A stretch of DNA of 5,615 nt. Source: Anaerolineae bacterium. GTDB taxonomy: Bacteria > Chloroflexota > Anaerolineae > Promineifilales > Promineifilaceae. The stretch spans positions 1 to 5,615 of the forward strand of contig JACSSI010000371.1 in assembly GCA_014879345.1 (NCBI GenBank), read 5' to 3'. The position numbers and the translations under genes were made by a program. The stretch's first letter is position 1. The number at the start of each line of letters is the position of its first letter. This document shows, one piece after another, positions 1 through 5,175 of the stretch. Under the pieces are notes generated by a model. That model ran no database searches. It saw only the letters and a program-made list of their open reading frames with translations, and had not been told where the DNA came from.

Positions 1-37
1 TTTTTCTCTTTTATCTTGTTAAGGTACAAAATTTATT

Positions 38-65
38 GATCTGACAACGTAGTATCTGTCAGGTC
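38..65. repeat. Imperfect inverted repeat downstream of ssrA terminator
   Basis: GATCTGACA at 38-46 and TGTCAGGTC at 57-65 form a 9-bp stem with one T-G pair and a 10-nt loop. Neither side has a clean T-run of terminator type, so it could be a weak terminator, a protein-binding dyad or chance. Nothing else is recognisable in the first 78 bases. Confidence 0.3.
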
Positions 66-78
66 TAAATAAGGCAAT

Positions 79-109
79 AAAAAAGCGCCCCATGAAGGAG
101 CGCTTTTTT
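79..109 (-). terminator. Intrinsic terminator of ssrA
   Basis: Read on the minus strand, the stem is AAAAAAGCGC pairing with GCGCTTTTTT. It is extended inwards by two more G-C pairs after one C-A mismatch, and the loop is 5 nt (92-96). The stem is flanked by a run of A and a run of T, so it could also work on the plus strand. It starts three bases beyond the discriminator base of the tmRNA, exactly where a tmRNA terminator is expected. Confidence 0.9.
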
Positions 110-112
110 GAG

Positions 113-528
113 TGGAGATGGCGGGAATCGAACCCGCGTCCGAAAAATTCAGCCTCTGAACGTCTACAAGCTTAGTTAGTCTATTTGAGTTTTACGAATG
201 GGCACCCCGACTAACTGGGTCAGCCATCCGCGAACCGATGATCCCCGAAAGGACCACTTACCTGCTTTTATCGGTGTTAAAGCAGCGCACGTCGACGATC
301 ATGTCGCCTGCAAACCCGCACAGCCGACGAAAGCTTGGGGCAGACGGGAGTCCTCTATGGACTCGTCATAACGCTCTATCTAGCTACGATTAAGCAGCGA
401 GAGGAAGTGCGTTATAGGAGCGTGCGTTTGTATTGGCACTTAATTGTTTGCTTCCAGTTTTACGAGTTGTAAAGCGTGCTCGGCTTGCAGTCCAGGACCA
501 GCCTTCCCCGTCGAAGCCAGTCATCCCC
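113..528 (-). ncRNA. ssrA: Transfer-messenger RNA (tmRNA, SsrA)
   Basis: This RNA rescues ribosomes stalled on broken mRNAs, acting with SmpB, and adds a degradation tag to the unfinished protein. The mature 5' end GGGGATGACTGGCTTCGACG lies at 528 and going down. The 3' end carries a T-arm (CGCGGG, TTCGATT loop, CCCGC) and the acceptor strand CATCTCC plus discriminator A at 113. GGGGATG pairs with CATCTCC over 7 bp, including one G-U. CCA is not encoded; the next bases are CTC, so CCA must be added enzymatically. The tag reading frame starts at GCC (437) and reads ANTNARSYNALPLAA, ending with TAA at 392-390 and a second in-frame TAG at 386-384. The ANTN start and LAA end fit Chloroflexus-type tags. 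At 416 nt it is longer than the 363 nt of E. coli. The choice of resume codon is by comparison with known tags. Confidence 0.96.
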
Positions 529-562
529 AGGACAGTTGTTAAAGTGCCACAATACAATAAGT

Positions 563-591
563 AGTATAGCAGAGGGGAAAACGGCCGTCTA
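563..591 (-). promoter_or_regulatory. Candidate sigma70 promoter of ssrA
   Basis: On the minus strand, TAGACG (591-586, four of six matches to TTGACA) and TATACT (568-563, five of six to TATAAT) are separated by exactly 17 bases. Transcription would begin near 555, giving a 5' leader of about 27 nt that RNase P would remove to make the mature end at 528. The spacer contains the near-perfect AACGGCCGTC palindrome at 580-589. Confidence 0.55.
580..589. repeat. AACGGCCGT[T] palindrome copy 1 (one mismatch)
   Basis: AACGGCCGTC matches nine of ten bases of the iterated palindrome. It is the only copy outside a coding sequence and falls in the -35/-10 spacer of the candidate ssrA promoter. Confidence 0.7.
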
Positions 592-622
592 TTAGAATTG
601 TGTAAGGAGATTGTTCATAACT

Positions 623-641
623 TCTGCGAAAGTTTTGCAGA
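623..641. promoter_or_regulatory. 19-bp dyad upstream of the small membrane protein gene
   Basis: TCTGCGAAAGTTTTGCAGA is an odd-centred inverted repeat with 9-bp arms and one G-T mismatch. A TAAAAT hexamer (651-656, five of six to a -10 box) follows 9 bases later, without a convincing -35 box. The geometry suits an operator for the gene starting at 699, but that function is inferred. Confidence 0.35.
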
Positions 642-698
642 TTTCATGGGTAAAATGAGGCGGAAGATTTTTACGCACCACGTTTCACGAGGGAATTT

Positions 699-968
699 AT
701 GGATGAGAATAATGATGATGAACTACATGGAGAAATAAAATCAGCGGGGACTAACTTGCGCCAGCATCAAAAAGATGATGATAAAAGGCTGCTTTATGTG
801 GTGATTTTTACGTTAGTGGTGGTAGGCAGCGGGCTGATCGGGTTGATTTTTGGTTGGCAAGCACTACTATCGTCGCTACCTTGTTTGTTGGGTGGGGCGC
901 TGCTGATTTTAATTCCCTGGTGGCTGCTTACGCTTGTTGAGAAATGGCGAGATAAGATGGAGGTTTAA
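699..968 (+). CDS. Small two-helix membrane protein of unknown function
   Basis: I do not recognise this 89-residue protein. Residues 1-30 are polar and rich in Asp, Glu, Asn and Lys (MDENNDDELH...). Two hydrophobic segments follow, about 31-53 and 57-80, separated by a very short turn, then a charged tail EKWRDKMEV. This predicts a helical hairpin in the cytoplasmic membrane. The charged residues next to the helices favour both ends being cytoplasmic. The ATG at 699 has a good ribosome site, GAGGG at 689-693, five bases upstream, which supports it as a real gene. It is divergent from ssrA and convergent with the MerR gene, with 46 bases between the two stops, so it looks monocistronic. No enzymatic motif is visible. 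Confidence 0.7.
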   Translation: MDENNDDELHGEIKSAGTNLRQHQKDDDKRLLYVVIFTLVVVGSGLIGLIFGWQALLSSLPCLLGGALLILIPWWLLTLVEKWRDKMEV

Positions 969-994
969 GTATAGAGTAAGAGCGAGAGGACGGT

Positions 995-1010
995 ACCTTG
1001 CCACCTTGCC
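995..1010. repeat. Perfect 8-bp tandem duplication
   Basis: ACCTTGCC occurs twice head to tail, 995-1002 and 1003-1010, in the 46-bp gap between the convergent stop codons. It is probably a slippage product. No hairpin terminator is visible in this gap. Confidence 0.5.
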
Positions 1011-1014
1011 CCTT

Positions 1015-1779
1015 TCACTCTGCTTCCAACGCCATAAACAACCGGGCGTAGATGAAGGCGTTTTCTCCTTTGGCTATGAACAGGTAGCCTTCGTCGTTGT
1101 AGGTGAATTCGGGGATGAGATGGCTATGAGCTTCACAGGTTGCTTCGAGTTGGGCGAGTTCTTGCAAGGCACTGCCCACGGCCGGATCGTTGCTGACGAT
1201 GAGGATGTGATAGGTATCGTCTTCTTGCCAGATGTGGATGTGTTGGCCGCGTAGACGATCCAGTAGTTGTTGGCCGGTGGTGGAAGTGAGAACGCAGCCG
1301 GCCTGGTTGAGGAGCCAGTCGAACATGAAGTGGGCTTGTGCTTGAATTTCAGGGCTGGCGCAGACGCGAGCCAGCAGTTGATCGAAGGCGGAATGGGGGG
1401 AAACGGCCGTTTCCTCTCTCATATGTAAATCCTGCAAAAATAGTGCCAGTTCATGCTGCTGTACCAGTTGGCGGGTGATTTGCTCTTCCAGCGCCAGATA
1501 CCGATTTTCGGCAGTCTGGATGACAGCATCATCGTTCAGATTGCCGGTTTCCCAGGCATGGAGCAGGGGGCGGATGTCGGCCAATGAAAAACCGAGCCGC
1601 TGGGCGCGTTGAATCAGATGGACTGTTTGGGAGGCGTCCGGGTGGTAGAGCCGATAACCTGAATCAGAACGGCCGTTTGGCTGCAACAACCCTTCCTTTT
1701 CATAAAAGCGCAACGTTGAGGTGCGTACATTCACCTGTTTTGCCAGTTGGCCGATAGTGAGCAACTTGTCTGAAGTCAT
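1015..1779 (-). CDS. MerR-family transcriptional regulator
   Basis: A 254-residue DNA-binding regulator. Residues 6-26 (LLTIGQLAKQVNVRTSTLRF) are the MerR helix-turn-helix. The wing follows with the signature YEKEGLL, then GYRLY at 41-45, and a second helical element RLGFSLADIRPLL at 61-73. A helix at about 83-118 is the expected dimer coiled coil. Residues about 119-254 form a C-terminal domain that I cannot assign; it shows no GyrI-like or clear metal-site signature, although CEAHSH at 215-220 and HIH at 180-182 could bind a ligand. The ATG at 1779 is chosen because the MerR domain begins seven residues later. The open frame continues upstream to 2040, but that part is low-complexity and overlaps the divergent gene. 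The ribosome site is weak. AACGGCCGTT occurs twice inside the gene. The effector is unknown. Confidence 0.92.
   Translation of the reverse strand: MTSDKLLTIGQLAKQVNVRTSTLRFYEKEGLLQPNGRSDSGYRLYHPDASQTVHLIQRAQRLGFSLADIRPLLHAWETGNLNDDAVIQTAENRYLALEEQITRQLVQQHELALFLQDLHMREETAVSPHSAFDQLLARVCASPEIQAQAHFMFDWLLNQAGCVLTSTTGQQLLDRLRGQHIHIWQEDDTYHILIVSNDPAVGSALQELAQLEATCEAHSHLIPEFTYNDEGYLFIAKGENAFIYARLFMALEAE
1402..1411. repeat. AACGGCCGTT palindrome copy 2
   Basis: A perfect copy, extended by symmetric flanks to a 16-bp palindrome GGAAACGGCCGTTTCC at 1399-1414. Within the MerR gene it encodes E-T-A-V-S (frame A-ACG-GCC-GTT). Confidence 0.9.
1668..1677. repeat. AACGGCCGTT palindrome copy 3
   Basis: A perfect copy in the MerR gene, read in a different frame from copy 2: AAC-GGC-CGT, giving N-G-R within the wing of the DNA-binding domain. 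Confidence 0.9.
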
Positions 1780-1830
1780 GAGCCAATTATCATGATTGCC
1801 TGTAAAAAGGCAAAAGAAATGAGGCTGTGA

Positions 1831-1861
1831 GACATACAAGTTTGGCAAAACTTCGGTACAA
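1831..1861 (-). promoter_or_regulatory. MerR-type promoter/operator with 19-bp spacer
   Basis: On the minus strand, TTGTAC (1861-1856) and TATGTC (1836-1831) are separated by exactly 19 bases. Inside the spacer lies the dyad AAGTTT-TGCC-AAACTT (1853-1838), with perfect 6-bp arms. Overlong 19-20 bp spacers holding a dyad are the hallmark of promoters activated by MerR proteins through DNA distortion. The hexamers themselves are only three of six to consensus, as expected for an activator-dependent promoter. It would drive the adjacent MerR gene, giving autoregulation. On the plus strand, TTGGCA at 1842-1847 overlaps the dyad and might be a -35 box for the divergent gene, but no good -10 box follows. 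Confidence 0.5.
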
Positions 1862-1935
1862 TTGATACGTATAGGGGATGAATTTAGGTGGTTGTAGCTA
1901 GTAATTATTGGATATGGCCTGGACAGAGACCCGGC

Positions 1936-1942
1936 TGAGGAG
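1936..1942 (+). promoter_or_regulatory. Ribosome binding site of the DUF4013 gene
   Basis: TGAGGAG lies six bases before the ATG at 1949. It is the strongest Shine-Dalgarno sequence in the window and fixes this start. Confidence 0.8.
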
Positions 1943-1948
1943 CTTAAG

Positions 1949-2701
1949 ATGGATATTGGTAAAGCGTTTTCGTTTATTACAGAAGATGAAAAATGGGTAG
2001 AAAAGCTAGGGATAGGCGCTTTGATTGGCATGATTCCCATTGCTAATTTTGCCGCATTTGGTTATCAGGTGCAGATTGCAAGAAATGTATGGCACGGGGA
2101 GGAACGGCCGTTACCCACCTGGGATGAGTTCGGCAAAATGTTTGTAGATGGGCTGCGCATAGTCGGTGCCATGATGGTCTATATGTTACCCATGATCCTC
2201 ATCTATAGTGTCATGGTAATGGGCATGGTTGCGTTCGCATTTATGACCGAATCTGGTGCGTACTCGTCTGCTAATGCTGGCGGTGACGAATTTGTCGGCA
2301 TTATGATTATGATGATGAGCCTCTCTATGCTCTGCATCATGCCCTATATGTTACTCATCTGGCTTTTGTATCCGATGTTCTTCATTCAAGTGGCACGACA
2401 TGGTTCCGTAAAATCCTGCTTTGCCTTTCGTGACATGTGGGCTTTGTTAAGGGCATACCCGGCTAATTACCTGCTGGTGATAGGGGTCATTTTTGGATTG
2501 TACATGATCTTAAGCATTGTAATTATGCCTGTTTATTTGGTGGCGATGTTTATTCCCTGCATTGGTTTTATCGTGACGATGCTGGTGACAGGTGGAATGA
2601 CCATTCTTGTGGGTGCTGTTTCTGGACATTTGGAAGGTCAATTCATTCTGGAAGGGGACACGCCCATTGATTTGAGTGGCAAAGAGAAAGAACCAATTTA
2701 G
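1949..2701 (+). CDS. DUF4013 domain polytopic membrane protein
   Basis: A 250-residue integral membrane protein. The N-terminus (MDIGKAFSFITEDEKWVEKLGIGALIGMIPI) and the segment GYQVQIARNV...G...PLPTWDEFGKMFVDGL at 38-69 match what I know of DUF4013 proteins, which are common in archaea and Chloroflexota and have no assigned biochemical role. Hydrophobic stretches lie at about 20-42, 71-98, 116-147, 173-201 and 204-226. The tail GHLEGQFILEGDTPIDLSGKEKEPI is polar and probably cytoplasmic. It is strikingly Met-rich, 25 of 250 residues, with a cluster at 119-134. It is divergent from the MerR gene (169-bp gap containing the MerR-type dyad) and closed by its own terminator, so it appears to be a single-gene unit. 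Control by the MerR protein is inferred from position only. Confidence 0.88.
   Translation: MDIGKAFSFITEDEKWVEKLGIGALIGMIPIANFAAFGYQVQIARNVWHGEERPLPTWDEFGKMFVDGLRIVGAMMVYMLPMILIYSVMVMGMVAFAFMTESGAYSSANAGGDEFVGIMIMMMSLSMLCIMPYMLLIWLLYPMFFIQVARHGSVKSCFAFRDMWALLRAYPANYLLVIGVIFGLYMILSIVIMPVYLVAMFIPCIGFIVTMLVTGGMTILVGAVSGHLEGQFILEGDTPIDLSGKEKEPI
2103..2112. repeat. AACGGCCGTT palindrome copy 4
   Basis: A perfect copy in the DUF4013 gene, in the third possible frame: GAA-CGG-CCG-TTA, giving E-R-P-L. It falls at the semi-conserved Pro-Leu-Pro of the DUF4013 signature. Confidence 0.9.
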
Positions 2702-2733
2702 ACTTAACCTCAAATAGACCTTGATTATCACCG

Positions 2734-2773
2734 AGGTGTGACGCACTTAATTGACTTGCGCCACACCTTTTTT
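2734..2773 (+). terminator. Intrinsic terminator of the DUF4013 gene
   Basis: AGGTGTG-A-CGCA (2734-2745) pairs with TGCG-C-CACACCT (2757-2768). This is a 12-bp stem with one internal A-C mismatch and an 11-nt loop. A run of six T (2768-2773) follows directly. It begins 32 bases after the stop codon and separates this gene from the histidine kinase unit. Confidence 0.88.
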
Positions 2774-2834
2774 ATGTCAATGTATCCTTACAAGTTTTGT
2801 TAAAATCACTCCTATAAATGCCCCACAATTCCCA

Positions 2835-2863
2835 TTAACATGCGCTTAAATCATGTGTACGAT
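2835..2863 (+). promoter_or_regulatory. Candidate promoter of the histidine kinase unit
   Basis: TTAACA (2835-2840, five of six to TTGACA) and TACGAT (2858-2863, four of six to TATAAT) are separated by 17 bases. Transcription would start near 2870, giving a leader of about 48 nt. A short dyad ACATG-N9-CATGT (2838-2842 and 2852-2856) lies across the -35 end and the spacer and could be an operator. Another TATAAA at 2813-2818 lacks a well-spaced -35 box. Confidence 0.45.
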
Positions 2864-2917
2864 AAGTTAGAAATGTAATGGTGCTTCATTAAACAGTACA
2901 ATCAGGATTATTTGGGG

Positions 2918-5170
2918 ATGAAGAAAATCATCAACAATGTAGCAAACAGTATTGGTACTAAAATTATTTTGCCTTATCTGCTGCTAACGCTGGCTGTGGC
3001 GGCATTTGGTGCATATATTGTTACCAACCTCGTTACTGGTTCCCTTCGTGAGCGTTTCCACAATCAATTAGTTGACTCAGGCCGTATCGTTTCTGAACGG
3101 CTGGTTGAATATGAAGAAGACCGGCTGGCTGTGTTGCGTATGGTGGCGCGTACAGAAGGGGTAGCAGAGGCCGTTCAGGTCGCTGATGTGGCGGCGTTGG
3201 CTGGCATAGTGCCCCAGATTATTGCTAACAGTGATCAGGATGCAGTTTTGCTTCTTGACAAAGATGGCAGCGCTATTTTCGGCTGGCAGCGTTCCTTGCA
3301 AAATCCTGAATGGCAGCCAGTGGCTACGGCCGACTATGGTGCTTTAGAAGATGTCCGTCTCGTTTTGGATGGCTATGTGGATGAAGTGGGGGATAAACGA
3401 GCCTTTTTAGCGCAAACGCTCGATGGCTACATGCTTTTCACGGTGGGGCCTGTGGTACACAATGGTGATCGGGTGGGGGCGGTGATGGTAGGCACAGACT
3501 TGCACCGCACGGTTAGCGAGTTAACGGAAAGCGCTTTAGCCCGTGTCACACTCTATGATCAAGAGGGGCAGGTGATTGATACCTCTCTTCTTGATGTTGG
3601 TGAAGCGGCTGAGTTGCTGCAAGGGAATCCTGAGTCTTATGACCAGATTCTGACACTCTTGCAGGAATCGCCAGAATATTATGGGGTGGTTGTCACCGGC
3701 GCTGATACAGAAGTACCTCTCGGAGAGGTGGAGATTCTCAACAAGCCTTACCAAATGGCATTTGGGGATTGGCGGTTGCGTAATCAATCTTTTGGTTTGT
3801 TTAGTGTCGCGCTGCCCATTAATTTTATTTTGAGCGCCGCCACGGCCAGCCGCAATATGCTGACGCTGGTCTTTTTTGTGGCGACGATGGGTGCTTTTTT
3901 TATTGGCCTGGTGCTTTTCCGCCGGATTGTGGCGCCTATTAATAGACTGGTGGAAACGTCAACGGCCGTTACCCAGGGAGACCTCGATCAACGCACGGGC
4001 ATTGAGCGGAATGATGAACTAGGCACTCTGGCGCGTTCTTTTGATACCATGACCGCTTCTCTGGCGGCACGTAACCGGGAATTGCTGGAACAGGCTAGTA
4101 AATTAGAAGGCATCTTGCAAAGTATTGCTGACGGTATCATCGTTTTTGATACGGAAGATCATATCATCACCGCCAATTCTGCGGCGCAAGTCATCCTGGA
4201 AGAAATCAAAGACAACACCAAAGTGCTGACTGGTCAGCAAGATGCCCAAGCTGGTCTCAATGGACATGGCTCACGCAGCCAGCGAATCCTGGAAAGCGAT
4301 CCTTTGACAGCCAGCCACCGTTTGCAGATTGGGAATCGTGTGTTTAGCGCTCTGGACGCCCCCGTCAAAATGCCAGATGGTGACCGTATTGGCCGGGTGG
4401 TCGTGCTGCGCGATATTACCCGCGAAACGGAAGTTGAACAGCTTAAAGAAGGCTTCATTTCCAGTATCTCCCACGAACTGCGCACCCCGTTGACCTCCAT
4501 TAAAGGCTATAACGATCTGTTAGCTGTTAGTGGGTCTAAAAATTTAACTGATCAACAAATTAAGTTTGTGAATGTGATTAAGGGGAATACGGACAAGCTG
4601 ATCCAGCATGTTGAAAAACTGATTGATATTGCAGAAATTCAACGAGGCACTTTGAGAATCAACCGTGAATTACGCTCCTTTAACCAGATTGTTGAAGACT
4701 TGATTTTAGCTTGGGAAAAGCCATTTGCAGATAAAGATTTGAGTCTTGAGTTAGAAGTGGTGGATGACAACTTATGGATTGACGGTGATGCTGTGCGGTT
4801 AACCTGGGCGATGGACAATCTACTGCGCAATGCCCATGATTATACGTTGGAAGGCGGGCATGTGGTGGTGAGAATTTATGCGGAAAACGGCCGTTCCTGC
4901 TTCTCCGTAACAGATGATGGCATTGGTATCAGCCAGAAAGATCAAGTCAATCTGTTCCATCGCTTCTTCCGCGCCCCACAAGATGCAAACCTGGATGTAC
5001 CCGGTATTGGTCTTGATCTGTATATTGTCAAGACAATTATTGAAGCTCATGAAGGGTCTGTGTGGGTTCAGAGTGATTTAGGCGTGGGCAGCACCTTTGG
5101 TTTTACGCTGCCTTTGGTTGAAAGTGTGGCAAATTTTAGTCCAGGTCTGGCATTTGTGAGTCAAAATTAG
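2918..5170 (+). CDS. Sensor histidine kinase (Cache-HAMP-PAS-HisKA-HATPase)
   Basis: A membrane-bound sensor kinase of 750 residues from the ATG at 2918. An in-frame TTG at 2912 would add two residues and sits closer to AGGA at 2904-2907. Order: TM1 about 16-39; a large extracytoplasmic region, about 40-313, resembling a double Cache ligand sensor; TM2 about 314-335; HAMP about 336-390 (RRIVAPINRL...ERNDELGTLARSFDTM); PAS about 396-503 (ILQSIADGIIVFDTEDHIITAN); HisKA with the phosphorylated His519 in SHELRTPLTSIKG; then HATPase with N box DNLLRNAHDYT (Asn634, Asn638), G1 DDGIGI (666-671), F box FHRFF (680-684) and G2 GIGLDL (696-701). The canonical G2 is GxGLGL, so Asp700 replaces a glycine. 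The catalytic set is otherwise intact. The ligand is unknown, and no response regulator lies in the window. The next gene starts 5 bases after the stop. Confidence 0.95.
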   Translation: MKKIINNVANSIGTKIILPYLLLTLAVAAFGAYIVTNLVTGSLRERFHNQLVDSGRIVSERLVEYEEDRLAVLRMVARTEGVAEAVQVADVAALAGIVPQIIANSDQDAVLLLDKDGSAIFGWQRSLQNPEWQPVATADYGALEDVRLVLDGYVDEVGDKRAFLAQTLDGYMLFTVGPVVHNGDRVGAVMVGTDLHRTVSELTESALARVTLYDQEGQVIDTSLLDVGEAAELLQGNPESYDQILTLLQESPEYYGVVVTGADTEVPLGEVEILNKPYQMAFGDWRLRNQSFGLFSVALPINFILSAATASRNMLTLVFFVATMGAFFIGLVLFRRIVAPINRLVETSTAVTQGDLDQRTGIERNDELGTLARSFDTMTASLAARNRELLEQASKLEGILQSIADGIIVFDTEDHIITANSAAQVILEEIKDNTKVLTGQQDAQAGLNGHGSRSQRILESDPLTASHRLQIGNRVFSALDAPVKMPDGDRIGRVVVLRDITRETEVEQLKEGFISSISHELRTPLTSIKGYNDLLAVSGSKNLTDQQIKFVNVIKGNTDKLIQHVEKLIDIAEIQRGTLRINRELRSFNQIVEDLILAWEKPFADKDLSLELEVVDDNLWIDGDAVRLTWAMDNLLRNAHDYTLEGGHVVVRIYAENGRSCFSVTDDGIGISQKDQVNLFHRFFRAPQDANLDVPGIGLDLYIVKTIIEAHEGSVWVQSDLGVGSTFGFTLPLVESVANFSPGLAFVSQN
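3961..3970. repeat. AACGGCCGTT palindrome copy 5
   Basis: A perfect copy in the histidine kinase gene, encoding S-T-A-V in the HAMP region (TCA-ACG-GCC-GTT). Confidence 0.9.
4886..4895. repeat. AACGGCCGTT palindrome copy 6
   Basis: A perfect copy in the histidine kinase gene, encoding N-G-R (AAC-GGC-CGT) in the variable turn just before the G1 box of the ATPase domain. Confidence 0.9.
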
Positions 5171-5175
5171 CTCAT

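Noticed and set aside
120..141. tRNA gene suggested by the GCGGGAATCGAACCCGC T-arm
   Set aside because: The arm belongs to the tRNA-like domain of the tmRNA: the acceptor pairing partner is at 522-528 and the tag frame lies between them.
113..528. ssrA as an attachment site of an integrated element
   Set aside because: tmRNA genes are common integration targets, but no integrase, duplicated ssrA 3' end or foreign-looking DNA is visible in the window.
934..1254. Plus-strand open frame of 106 codons
   Set aside because: It is antisense to the 3' part of the MerR gene, overlaps the end of the small membrane protein gene, lacks a ribosome site and has no recognisable features.
1780..2040. N-terminal extension of the MerR frame by 87 codons
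   Set aside because: MerR proteins begin directly with the helix-turn-helix. The extension is low-complexity, overlaps the start of the DUF4013 gene and runs through the promoter/operator region.
2510..2746. Minus-strand open frame of 78 codons over the end of the DUF4013 gene
   Set aside because: It is antisense to a well-supported membrane protein gene, has no ribosome site and shows no domain.
3077..5050. Several minus-strand open frames inside the histidine kinase gene
   Set aside because: All are shadows of the intact kinase frame, with low-complexity products and no start signals.
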